Position numbers and translations under genes: made by a program. The notes under the pieces are model-generated. The model did not search any database. It worked only from the letters and a program-made list of their open reading frames with translations, and was not told the origin of the DNA. From the NCBI RefSeq assembly GCF_007830735.1, contig NZ_VLLN01000036.1, forward strand, positions 1 through 33,314: 33,314 nt of DNA, in the 5' to 3' direction. Below, piece by piece: positions 7,486 through 15,199 of this stretch; the first letter of the stretch is position 1; each line of letters opens with the position of its first letter. This stretch comes from Geobacter argillaceus (GTDB lineage Bacteria > Desulfobacterota > Desulfuromonadia > Geobacterales > DSM-12255).

Positions 7486-7892
7486 TGGCAGGCGCGAGAC
7501 ACCAATTTATACTCGGCTTGATAGTGAAGCTTATGCGAGAACAGGGGATTACCATAATAGGTGTAGATGGCAATTATCCAGGTTTGTTTGGCGAAAAGAT
7601 CACAATGCCACCACAGATTTTACGTCATAGACCAGATATAATCGGTATCCGAGAAAATGGTCAAATATGTATTGGTGAAGCTAAAACTGAAAATGATCTT
7701 ACCAACAACAGAACATATTCTCAAATTCAGGATTTTACATCAATAGAGCTAAATAATAAATATTGTGATGTTTTTATTGGAATCCCAAAATCATCAGGGG
7801 AATTATTTAGAAAGAGTATGATAAAACTAGGGTTATTAGGGTGTGAATACATACATGTCCTTTATATCCCTGAAGAAATAATTAATGAGTAA
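7485..7892 (+). CDS. PD-(D/E)XK nuclease-like protein
   Basis: A small protein of 135 aa. Residues 50-67 read PDIIGIRENGQICIGEAK: Pro50-Asp51, then Glu65-x-Lys67 at the spacing of a PD-(D/E)XK catalytic core (two strands of a hairpin). A helix with possible catalytic Glu19 precedes it (QFILGLIVKLMREQG), and the rest (DVFIGIPKSSGELFRKS, YIHVLYIP) gives two more strands, as in a minimal restriction-endonuclease fold. It has no DNA-recognition domain, so targeting would have to come from partners such as the SNF2 or ParB-like proteins. Its ATG overlaps the preceding TAA (TAATG), and it overlaps the SNF2 gene by eight bases, so the three are translationally coupled. Confidence 0.65.
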   Translation: MAGARHQFILGLIVKLMREQGITIIGVDGNYPGLFGEKITMPPQILRHRPDIIGIRENGQICIGEAKTENDLTNNRTYSQIQDFTSIELNNKYCDVFIGIPKSSGELFRKSMIKLGLLGCEYIHVLYIPEEIINE

Positions 7893-9324
7893 CATGCAAA
7901 ATTATGAAGCGAAGACCCAGGCTCTTCCACATCAGATTGAAGCGGTCAATTATATTGATCAACACCAGGAAATAGCTTTATTTGATGAGCAGGGTCTTGG
8001 TAAGACCAAGATTGTAATAGAGGCACTTTGTCTAGCGATGAAAAGGGGTGAAATTGAGGGCGTTTTGGTAGTCGCGCCGATGTCATTACTCTATAACTGG
8101 GAGCAGGAAGTTTCAAAGCATTCCTTCTTAATACCAATAGTTCTAAAAGGTACTAGGAGAGAGAAACGATACAAATTTTTAACAGGTGCTAACTTTTATA
8201 TAACCAATTATGAGGCAGTTATAGCCGAACTTGAACGTATTAAAAGGTTTTGTAAGAGTTTTAATATTGCAATAGTTCTCGACGAATCTGCCAGAATAAA
8301 AGACCCTCTAACTCAGACAGCAAAGGCATTATTTGAGCTGAGGGCGTTTTCAAAAAAAAGAATAATAATTAGCGGAACACCAGTAGCTAATAAACCCGCA
8401 GACCTTTGGGCTCAATATTTCTTTCTCGATGGTGGCAAACTATTTGGTGATGATTTCAATGTTTTTAAATCACATTTCAATGAAAAAGATTCAGCATACC
8501 GCATTCAGCTACAAGACCTTCAAAAACAGGTAACCGCTCATTCTATACGCAGATGTAAAAATGATGTCCTTGAGCTTCCTGAAAAAATATTTACGAACAT
8601 CTATGTTGAGCTTTGTGGAAAGCAACTTGATATGTACGTCACTCTTCGAGAGGAATTGAGGCTCGAAGTTGCGCGCATTTCCGGGGAAATAATTATCGAT
8701 GAAGCAGATAATATCTTAAAAAAACTGCTTCGCTTAACACAAATAGCAAGTAATCCAGCCCTTATAGATAAAAGCTATTCAGAGGAGCCTGCAAAATATT
8801 TAATGCTTGATAGCCTTATCAATGATGTGATTTTACGCAGTGAAAAGGCAATTATTTGGACAGGTTTTGTCGAGAACATTTTATTATTAAAAAATAGGTT
8901 TTCGATTCACAAACCTCTCGTCATTTATGGAGATGTTCCTATTAAGGAAAGAGCTGATATCGTAAAAGACTTTCAAGAATCTGATATCAACAAAATATTG
9001 ATAGCAAACCCATCTGCAGCGAGAGAAGGATTGACATTAACCAGAGCAAATAATGCTATATATTTGGATCGTAATTTTAATTTAGTTGATTATCTTCAAT
9101 CACAGGACAGGATACATAGAATTTCCCAAGACAAGGAATGTAACATTTATAAAATAATGGCCAAGAACTCTATTGATGAATATATAGATAGAATTATTGA
9201 GGTTAAAAAGGATATTGCCCAATTTGTTCAAGGCGATTCGAACGAGGTTGCTTTGGACAGTTTTGAATTTTTGCTTAATAAAAGTGAGCTATTAAATCTA
9301 TTGGGGGGGCAACATGGCAGTTGA
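7885..9324 (+). CDS. SNF2-family helicase/translocase
   Basis: A protein of 479 aa, nearly all helicase core and short for a SNF2 protein. The motifs are in order: Q-like LPHQIEAV (14-21), Walker A DEQGLGKT (34-41), VVAPMSLLYNW (motif Ia, 62-72), Walker B LDESARIKD (132-140, DESA in place of DEAH), SGTPVANK (motif III, 163-170), AAREGLTLT (motif V, 378-386) and QSQDRIHRISQ (motif VI, 405-415). The second RecA lobe has short inserts only. Such proteins translocate on double-stranded DNA by ATP hydrolysis and do not usually unwind it; they drive effectors in several defence systems (for example DISARM and dpd). It overlaps both neighbours (8 bp upstream, 11 bp downstream), which argues for a fixed complex stoichiometry. 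Confidence 0.85.
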   Translation: MSNMQNYEAKTQALPHQIEAVNYIDQHQEIALFDEQGLGKTKIVIEALCLAMKRGEIEGVLVVAPMSLLYNWEQEVSKHSFLIPIVLKGTRREKRYKFLTGANFYITNYEAVIAELERIKRFCKSFNIAIVLDESARIKDPLTQTAKALFELRAFSKKRIIISGTPVANKPADLWAQYFFLDGGKLFGDDFNVFKSHFNEKDSAYRIQLQDLQKQVTAHSIRRCKNDVLELPEKIFTNIYVELCGKQLDMYVTLREELRLEVARISGEIIIDEADNILKKLLRLTQIASNPALIDKSYSEEPAKYLMLDSLINDVILRSEKAIIWTGFVENILLLKNRFSIHKPLVIYGDVPIKERADIVKDFQESDINKILIANPSAAREGLTLTRANNAIYLDRNFNLVDYLQSQDRIHRISQDKECNIYKIMAKNSIDEYIDRIIEVKKDIAQFVQGDSNEVALDSFEFLLNKSELLNLLGGQHGS

Positions 9325-10342
9325 GACGATTACCGTCATGGGAAGAGAAATATCTTATGAAATTAAGGATGTTGACATATCTAAGTTAGAATATTATTCG
9401 GAGAACCCTCGAATTAACTATATTATTAGCAAGCATCCGCCTGAAAAAATAACACAGGATTTTATTGAACAAGAGCTATTAAAGCTCGATTCAACTAAAG
9501 AAAGAATTAAAGATCTTGAGGAAAACAAAGGTCTTATTGATGAAGTTTATGTCTTAGGGAACCAGGTAGTTGAAGGTAACACTCGATTATGTGCTTTTAG
9601 GAGATTGAGTAAGAAGTACAAAGATGAGCCAAGATGGAAAACGATTAAAGCCAGAATATTACATGATAGTGTGAATGAAGAAGAGTTATTTTATATTCTG
9701 GGTACTTTCCATATAAAAGGTAAAACAAAGTGGGATGCCTATGAGAAGGCTGCATATATATATAAAATGATAAATGTTTTAAAGAAGAATCCAGATGACG
9801 TAGCAAAACAAATTGGAAAGCAACGAAAATCCGTTGAGGCTATGTTAAGAGCCTATGAGGTCATGTCCCAAAAATATTTAACTACTGAGCAAAATAAGAA
9901 CAATAATTCACGAGATGAGCTAAAAAAATATAGCTATTTTGAAGCTTTCTTTCTGCAAAAAGACTTAACTAAAAGAGCGGAAGAAACACCAGTTTTCCTT
10001 GATGAGTTTATAGACATGGTTAAAACAGATAAACTTAAAAAAGCTCAAAACGTCAGAGAGTTGCCTAAAATATTAGATAATAAAAAAGCTTGCAAAGTTT
10101 TTTATCAAACAGAAGCAGATATTGCTTTTGATGAAGCTATACATACTTTGCATGAGCATCGACCTGACAAAGTAGACAGGTTTTATAAGAAAATAAGGGA
10201 ATTTAGAGAAATCATTCAAGAGTCAGAAATTCTAAAAGTAAAATGCGAAATTGAAGAAAATAAAAATAAAAAAGCTGAATTAGATAAGTGTTTTAAAGAG
10301 TTTAAAAGATTTTGTAAAGAAATAAATTTGGATATAAGCTGA
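9314..10342 (+). CDS. ParB/Srx-fold protein 2 of the cargo operon
   Basis: A protein of 342 aa, paralogue of the protein at 6469. Conserved blocks are YYSENPRINYI (27-37), KITQDFI (45-51), NKGLIDEVYV (71-80), QVVEGNTRLCAFRRL (84-98), RWKTIKARIL (107-116) and WDAYEKAAYIY (140-150). The middle region (about 150-190) looks like an HTH (DVAKQIGKQRKSVEAMLRAYEVM). The C-terminal 90 residues are lysine/glutamate-rich and probably coiled coil, unlike the first copy. The two copies flanking a nuclease-like and a SNF2 gene suggest two different recognition or regulatory subunits of one machine. It starts inside the SNF2 gene, with a GGGGGG stretch shortly before the ATG as a possible ribosome site. Confidence 0.75.
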   Translation: MAVETITVMGREISYEIKDVDISKLEYYSENPRINYIISKHPPEKITQDFIEQELLKLDSTKERIKDLEENKGLIDEVYVLGNQVVEGNTRLCAFRRLSKKYKDEPRWKTIKARILHDSVNEEELFYILGTFHIKGKTKWDAYEKAAYIYKMINVLKKNPDDVAKQIGKQRKSVEAMLRAYEVMSQKYLTTEQNKNNNSRDELKKYSYFEAFFLQKDLTKRAEETPVFLDEFIDMVKTDKLKKAQNVRELPKILDNKKACKVFYQTEADIAFDEAIHTLHEHRPDKVDRFYKKIREFREIIQESEILKVKCEIEENKNKKAELDKCFKEFKRFCKEINLDIS

Positions 10343-10356
10343 TAGGGAGAAGAGGG

Positions 10357-11361
10357 ATGATAAAAAAATTTCCTGCAATAAAAGTCATTCAGAACAAATG
10401 GATATTCTATGTGTTTAGCATGAAATCCGACATGCTTTATAATGTTGCATATGTAAGTCGCAGACAAAAGGATAAGAAATCCGGCTATCAAAGAAATTTA
10501 TCAGAAAAACGAGCTACAGAAATTAGTATTTACATAGAAAGTTTAAAGGGTGTTATCCCGAATAACATTATCTTAAATTTTGATGTGGAATTGAATTACG
10601 ATACCAAATCCAATGAAATTGGCTTTGATGTTAAAGATGATATTGCGTGGGTTATTGATGGTCAACATAGATTGTATGGCTTGTCTCTATGTGAAAAACC
10701 AATTGATGTGGTTGTTGTCGCTTTTTCAAAGCTAAATATATCGGATCAAGCCAAAGTTTTCAGAACTGTGAATTCAACTCAAAAAGGAGTCAATTCATCA
10801 CTTATATATGATCTTATAGACTTAGCAAAAGATGCTACATTTATTGAAGAGCGTGCTCATGAATTAATAAAAAAGTTGAACGAAGAACCTGAATCTCCTT
10901 GGTATACAAAAATTAAAATGATTGGCACAGGGCCTGGATTAATCACGCAAAGTGCTTTTATGGAATGCCTAAAGCCACTTTTAGAGGAGAAAAAGGGGGC
11001 CTTAAGCATGTATTCAGAAGAAGAACAGTATGGAATTATAAAGAATTACTTCAATTCCATAAGACTTACTTTCTCTGATGATTGGGCCAATACTTCGTCT
11101 CTACTTACAAAAACTATGGGCTTTTATTCTACAATGTCTTTGCTTCCGACAGTTCTGCAATACTGTTTGTCAACGAGCTATGACTTTACAGAGTCAACAA
11201 TAATAAAAGCCATAGAACCTATTAAAGAATATGATTTTACAAGCACCGGATCATTAAAAGGAGTTTCAGGCAAGGCTGGTGTGGAAAGAATAACTACTGA
11301 ACTAAATACTATCCTCAAAGGTATTTGGTCAAAGAAAAAGAATAAGAAAATTAAGCTATGA
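10357..11361 (+). CDS. DGQHR-domain (DndB-like) protein
   Basis: A protein of 334 aa. IDGQHRLYGL (100-109) is the signature of the DGQHR family, which includes DndB, the regulator of the DNA phosphorothioation operon. The family context is complete: GYQRNLSEKRATEISIYIE (43-61) before it, and VFRTVNSTQKGVN (134-146) after it, the usual F-x-x-xN-x-x-Q-x-x-V block. DndB proteins bind DNA at operon promoters and modulate modification frequency. No dndA/C/D/E or dndF-H genes are next to it here, so this is an orphan use of the family. A GGGAGA/GAGGG sequence lies before the ATG. It is separated by 14 bases from the ParB-like gene and overlaps the next gene by four bases (ATGA). Confidence 0.8.
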   Translation: MIKKFPAIKVIQNKWIFYVFSMKSDMLYNVAYVSRRQKDKKSGYQRNLSEKRATEISIYIESLKGVIPNNIILNFDVELNYDTKSNEIGFDVKDDIAWVIDGQHRLYGLSLCEKPIDVVVVAFSKLNISDQAKVFRTVNSTQKGVNSSLIYDLIDLAKDATFIEERAHELIKKLNEEPESPWYTKIKMIGTGPGLITQSAFMECLKPLLEEKKGALSMYSEEEQYGIIKNYFNSIRLTFSDDWANTSSLLTKTMGFYSTMSLLPTVLQYCLSTSYDFTESTIIKAIEPIKEYDFTSTGSLKGVSGKAGVERITTELNTILKGIWSKKKNKKIKL

Positions 11362-12197
11362 AAACATGTGCAAAAATTATTTCAAATTTTATGTCAGTTA
11401 GTGGTGTACATGAAAAATACATAAAAGATGAAGTAATTACAAATCCACAAATACTAGTTTCAAATATTACTGGCGATTATGAGCTTTTTTATTCTTCAGA
11501 TTTAAAGAATGTATTTTATAAAGAGGTTAATCATTATTTAGATAAAGCTTTGTATCAATATATACTCAGTAAATCATTGAGTGGTGTAGGTAAGTTGTCG
11601 TGGGGTGCTGTCAGTCAGTATTATTCCAACTTCTTTACGATCTGTGGACTTACACGATTGCATGAATTTGGGTACACGAGACTTGGTAACATCAACTGTG
11701 AATTACAAAATGATAATGCCGCCTTATATAAAATTAAAAAAATATCGGTTAATGGATTGCATAGAATAGTTTGGAGAAAATTTTACGAACTATTTAGAAA
11801 GTTCGACTATAAGTTGGAGCTATATAAAAATATTTATACTCCAAGAAAAAATCAATATTTTGAGAGTGATAGAAGAAATGAAATAAATTACAATCCCGGC
11901 AGGGGCTACACCGAGATTTACCAAAGTGCGAGTAATTTAAAAAAGCATGTAAAAGAAGTTGTTTGTGATAGTTACAATGAAACAATGTATGTGCACGGAG
12001 AGGACAGCTCAGATATAGATGCTTCAACTCAGTACAGAATTAGACTGCTTGCTAATATCATTTATGAGATAGACAACGTGAATGTGCATAGGTCAATAGT
12101 TAAGGAGCGGTTCGAGTCACGAAAAAAAATGATCTTGCACTATGAAGAAAATGTAAAATATCAAAAGAGATATTTATCTTGGCTAGAAGGTAATTAG
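11358..12197 (+). CDS. Unknown protein, 279 aa, of the cargo operon
   Basis: I do not recognise this protein. It is basic and rich in Tyr, Asn and Lys, with no membrane segment. A helical part at about 65-115 contains LSWGAVSQYYSNFFTICGLTRL (key residues SW-AV-QYY-NFF), which resembles the second helix pair of HEPN-like domains, but the Rx4-6H RNase motif of active HEPN proteins is not clear. The C-terminus (about 235-279) is strongly basic and helical. It starts with ATGA overlapping the DGQHR stop, and its TAG is immediately followed by the ATG of the radical SAM gene, so it is fixed within the operon. Most likely a structural or recognition subunit; no function is claimed. Confidence 0.65.
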   Translation: MKTCAKIISNFMSVSGVHEKYIKDEVITNPQILVSNITGDYELFYSSDLKNVFYKEVNHYLDKALYQYILSKSLSGVGKLSWGAVSQYYSNFFTICGLTRLHEFGYTRLGNINCELQNDNAALYKIKKISVNGLHRIVWRKFYELFRKFDYKLELYKNIYTPRKNQYFESDRRNEINYNPGRGYTEIYQSASNLKKHVKEVVCDSYNETMYVHGEDSSDIDASTQYRIRLLANIIYEIDNVNVHRSIVKERFESRKKMILHYEENVKYQKRYLSWLEGN

Positions 12198-13817
12198 ATG
12201 AACGTATTATTAATTGAACCTGCATATAAAAACAAATATCCACCTCTTGGACTTATGAAAATTGCTGCATTTCATAAAGAGAAGGGTGATGTGGTGAAAT
12301 TTGTTAAGGGCATGGATAAGAGCGTAAGAAGTGAAGTGTGGGACAGAATATACGTTACGACCCTTTTTAGCTTTTATTGGTCTCAGACAATCTCCACAAT
12401 TAAGTATTATGAATTTAGTGTGAGAGATCCTCAAAACCTTTTCATAGGTGGCCCAATGGCTACCATAATGGCGGATGAAATTGAACATGAAACCGGTTTC
12501 AAAGTTGTCAAAGGCTTACTAAATGAAATGGGTAAACTACGGATCTCTGACGATGAGTGTATTGATGAAATTATTCCAGATTATAGCATCTTAGATGATA
12601 TTAGTTATAAGTACCCCGCTCAAGATGCCTATTTTGCATATATGACGAGAGGCTGTGTTCGAAAATGCCCTTTTTGTGCGGTACCTAAAATTGAGCCTAA
12701 TTATAAAAACTTTATATCTATCGGAGCACATATTGACAAAATAGATTCTTTATATGGGAAAAAATCAAACCTCCTTCTTATGGATAATAACGTCTTAGGC
12801 TCAGACCAATTTGAAAGAATCATAGACGAAATTAAGGATCTTGGTTTTCAAAAAGGAGCAACTTATATTCCTGAGAATGACTACGAAATATATTGTGATC
12901 GTTTAAAATTAAATCCAGATGACTGTTATGCCCGCATTGCTATTTTTGATTTAATAAAAAACTTTCCCGGACTGAGATTGACAAGATATTCCGAAGTTAA
13001 TAATCATTACAACGAAATTGTAGATAAGTTTCAGCTATATGATAACTCCACTACTGACTTTGTTGATCGTCTACTTTCAGTAAGAAGTGAATTATCACCT
13101 ATCTTCGAAAAGTATCGAAACAAATCTAAAAAACAGCGTTTAGTTGACTTTAACCAAGGAGTAGATGCTCGACTCGTAACTGAATCAAACATGAAGAAAC
13201 TGTCAGAGATTAACATCAGGCCTTTAAGGATTGCTTACGACCATATAAATCTCACAGATGTATATTCTAATGCGGTTAGATTGGCTGCAAAATTCGGCAT
13301 CACTCATCTATCAAACTATATCCTATTTAACTATCATGACAAACCTGACGATTTTTATTACCGACTTGAACACAATATAAAACTAAACATGCAATACGGA
13401 GTAAAAATATTTTCATTTCCAATGAAGTACATTCCTGTCACCGATAAAAATAGGGGTGATTATGTTGGCGTACATTGGAACAAGAAGTATATTCGTGCTA
13501 TTCAGTCCGTATTGAACGTTACGAAGGGTTCTGTCTCACCTGGTGAATCTTTTTTTTATAAAGCATTCGGGAAGTCAATTGATGAATTTCATAAAATTAT
13601 GCTTATGCCAGAATCATATATCATTCAACGACTTGCAAGTGAAGAGGCCGGATATACCGCTATGTGGTGGACTGAGTATATGTCTCTATCCAATGAAGTA
13701 AAAAGCAATGTCGATAAAATAATTCTAAGTAATAACTTTCATGCAGACGGAAACGAAACACCTCTCACTGAAGAAACAGCCATAAACTTCTTGCGACATT
13801 ACGATAAAATAGATTAA
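12198..13817 (+). CDS. Radical SAM protein with B12-binding-like N-terminus
   Basis: A protein of 539 aa and last gene of the operon. Residues 1-140 look like the Rossmann-type domain of cobalamin-dependent radical SAM enzymes: NVLLIEPAY, then YPPLGLMKIAAF (14-25), IYVTTLFSFY (51-60), LFIGGPMATIMADEI (81-95) and VVKG. The cobalamin-ligating DxHxxG motif is not found, so B12 may bind base-off without His, or not at all. RGCVRKCPFCAVP gives the cluster motif Cys153-x3-Cys157-x2-Cys160. The barrel continues with LLLMDNNVLGS (174-184) and LVDFNQGVDARLV. A 40-50 residue charged insert interrupts the barrel at about 215-300. Radical SAM enzymes of this type methylate, thiolate or rearrange unactivated carbon. 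As the only evident chemistry enzyme of the cluster, it is the candidate modifier. Confidence 0.8.
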   Translation: MNVLLIEPAYKNKYPPLGLMKIAAFHKEKGDVVKFVKGMDKSVRSEVWDRIYVTTLFSFYWSQTISTIKYYEFSVRDPQNLFIGGPMATIMADEIEHETGFKVVKGLLNEMGKLRISDDECIDEIIPDYSILDDISYKYPAQDAYFAYMTRGCVRKCPFCAVPKIEPNYKNFISIGAHIDKIDSLYGKKSNLLLMDNNVLGSDQFERIIDEIKDLGFQKGATYIPENDYEIYCDRLKLNPDDCYARIAIFDLIKNFPGLRLTRYSEVNNHYNEIVDKFQLYDNSTTDFVDRLLSVRSELSPIFEKYRNKSKKQRLVDFNQGVDARLVTESNMKKLSEINIRPLRIAYDHINLTDVYSNAVRLAAKFGITHLSNYILFNYHDKPDDFYYRLEHNIKLNMQYGVKIFSFPMKYIPVTDKNRGDYVGVHWNKKYIRAIQSVLNVTKGSVSPGESFFYKAFGKSIDEFHKIMLMPESYIIQRLASEEAGYTAMWWTEYMSLSNEVKSNVDKIILSNNFHADGNETPLTEETAINFLRHYDKID

Positions 13818-14015
13818 TTTAGTTCTAACGATATTTCAAATTACTATTTGATCCATTTCAGTATCTGAGCTGGGTGAAAGTCGGAAAGATTTAAGGGGGG
13901 TACCCCTTGAAAATATCTGGGCGAGAAACACTGAAACAGAGGTGAGATAGAGGAAACGGGACTCCCAACGAACTATTTGCAACCCCGGGGTCTCTTTTCC
14001 CGGAATAAATACAAA
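13818..14015. other. Intergenic with short hairpins, possible leader RNA
   Basis: No gene is seen. Two short perfect hairpins occur: AAGGGG/CCCCTT (13893-13908, GGTA loop) and CCGGG/CCCGG (about 13984-14002, nine-base loop). The purine-rich sequence between them (CTGGGTGAAAGTC, GAGGAAACGGGACTCCC) gives the impression of a structured RNA, and an intrinsic terminator follows at 14016. I do not match it to a known riboswitch. Confidence 0.3.
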
Positions 14016-14050
14016 GCCGATTGTCGCTAACGCGATGGTCGGCTTTTTTT
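14016..14050 (+). terminator. Strong intrinsic terminator
   Basis: GCCGATTGTCGC (14016-14027) pairs over twelve bases, three of them G-T, with GCGATGGTCGGC (14032-14043) around a TAAC loop. Seven T (14044-14050) follow. It would end transcripts from the radical SAM operon or the upstream leader before the small HTH gene. Confidence 0.85.
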
Positions 14051-14103
14051 ATTACAGAGCCGTAGCCACGGACTGACATCACTTGCAAGGAAGGAGAAGG
14101 AAC

Positions 14104-14298
14104 ATGACGGAACAGTATGACAGGCTGTTAAATCAGAAGGAGGTTGCAGAATGGATTGGAATGTCTGAAGCATGGATGGAGCAATGCCGTTTCAAAGGGA
14201 CTGGTATTCCATATGTCAAAATTGGGAGAGCGTGCCGCTATCGAACAAGCGATGTACAGCGGTGGATTGATGAGCACATTGTAGGTTCCGGCATCTGA
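14104..14298 (+). CDS. Small HTH (excisionase/AlpA-like) protein
   Basis: A protein of 64 aa. It contains the MerR/excisionase-type HTH: LLNQKEVAEWIGMSEAWMEQ (9-28), IPYVKIGRACRYRTSDVQRWID (37-58), close to the DUF/HTH_17 pattern 'ltxxEvAexLgvs...R..g.P.xkiGr..RYr..dv..Wl'. The start at 14104 has AAGGAGA (14091-14097) at a normal distance; a TTG at 14083 is open but less likely. The protein would bind DNA and act as an excisionase or regulator of the island. An IS21 element is inserted two bases after its stop codon. The 5-bp target duplication includes the TGA, so its C-terminus is unchanged by the insertion. Confidence 0.8.
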   Translation: MTEQYDRLLNQKEVAEWIGMSEAWMEQCRFKGTGIPYVKIGRACRYRTSDVQRWIDEHIVGSGI

Positions 14299-14314
14299 AT
14301 TGCGGATTCCACTG

Positions 14315-14393
14315 ATGCCGACCGGCAGCCCGGCGGGATGCCGACCGGCGTTCCAATACGATGCCGACCGGCTGTCCGGTGATGGCGACCGAC
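14315..14393. repeat. Left-end transposase-binding repeats of the IS21 element
   Basis: ATGCCGACCGGC occurs exactly at 14315-14326, 14338-14349 and 14361-14372 (starts 23 bases apart). A degenerate fourth copy, ATGGCGACCGAC, is at 14382-14393. These are the inner multiple repeats that IstA binds. Confidence 0.85.
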
Positions 14394-14423
14394 CAAGTGA
14401 CGTAGTCGTGAGGGGGGGGGCGG

Positions 14424-15185
14424 CTACTGTGTCACAGGTTCCGTTTCCCGGTCAAGTGACGACTTTCTCTTCCTCATAGAATCGCCTTTCAATTCTACCT
14501 TGTGACCGTTGTGCACCAACCGGTCCAGGATTGCGTCGGCCATGGTCGGGTCCTGCATGGCGTCATGCCAGGCCTTGATCGGCAATTGGCTGGTAATGAC
14601 GGTAGATTTTCTGCCATAGCGGTCCTCTATGATTTCCAGGAGTTCCCTCTGTTCATCCCTGGAGATGGAAGATAACAGGAAGTCATCCAGGATCAATACC
14701 TCGCACTTGCCGAGGCTCGACATGAGCTTGAGGTAGCGGCCGTCATGCCGTGCGACAGCTAGTTCGTGGAACAATCGCGGCGTTCTTTGATAAAACGTGG
14801 TGTATCCGTCCCGGCAGGCTTTTTGTGCCAGGGCGCAAGCCAAGTAGCTCTTGCCGGCGCCTGTGGGGCCAGTAATCAGAATGTTCTGCTTGCCTCGAAC
14901 CCACTGGTTGCCGGTCAGGGACATGACCTGGGAGCGATCCATCCCCCGGTCTGGCCTGAAGTCCAGATCCTCGATGCAGGCGGGTAGTCGGAGTTTGGCG
15001 GCTTTGAGCCGGCTCTGCATCCGGGTGTTTTCCAGCACCGTCATCTGGTGGTCTACAATCAGACCGAAGCGCTCCTCAAACGATAGCTGGGCCATGTTCG
15101 GGTTGGCGACTTGTTCCTGGAAGGCGTGGGCCATCGCGTAGAGCCGCATGGCGTTGAGTTTGTCGATGGTCGGTTGGGTCAGCAT
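14424..15185 (-). CDS. istB: IS21 transposition helper ATPase IstB
   Basis: A protein of 253 aa, AAA+ ATPase of the DnaC/IstB family. Walker A is GPTGAGKS (106-113) and Walker B is LILDD (164-168). The N-terminal helical domain (1-70) and the IRDEQRELLEIIEDRYGRKSTVITSQ region with sensor motif are typical. IstB oligomerises on target DNA and activates the IstA transposase. The start is preceded by AAAGGAG, and the gene begins 14 bases after the istA stop, as usual in this family. The length is normal and no frame defect is seen. Confidence 0.95.
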   Translation of the reverse strand: MLTQPTIDKLNAMRLYAMAHAFQEQVANPNMAQLSFEERFGLIVDHQMTVLENTRMQSRLKAAKLRLPACIEDLDFRPDRGMDRSQVMSLTGNQWVRGKQNILITGPTGAGKSYLACALAQKACRDGYTTFYQRTPRLFHELAVARHDGRYLKLMSSLGKCEVLILDDFLLSSISRDEQRELLEIIEDRYGRKSTVITSQLPIKAWHDAMQDPTMADAILDRLVHNGHKVELKGDSMRKRKSSLDRETEPVTQ

Positions 15186-15199
15186 GGTTGCTCCTTTTG

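Noticed and set aside
13818-14015. Cyclic-di-GMP or cobalamin riboswitch
   Set aside because: GGTGAAAGTC recalls such elements, but the conserved cores of neither class could be found.
14315-14393. CRISPR array
   Set aside because: The regular repeats are the terminal transposase sites of the IS21 element; no spacers of constant size and no cas genes.
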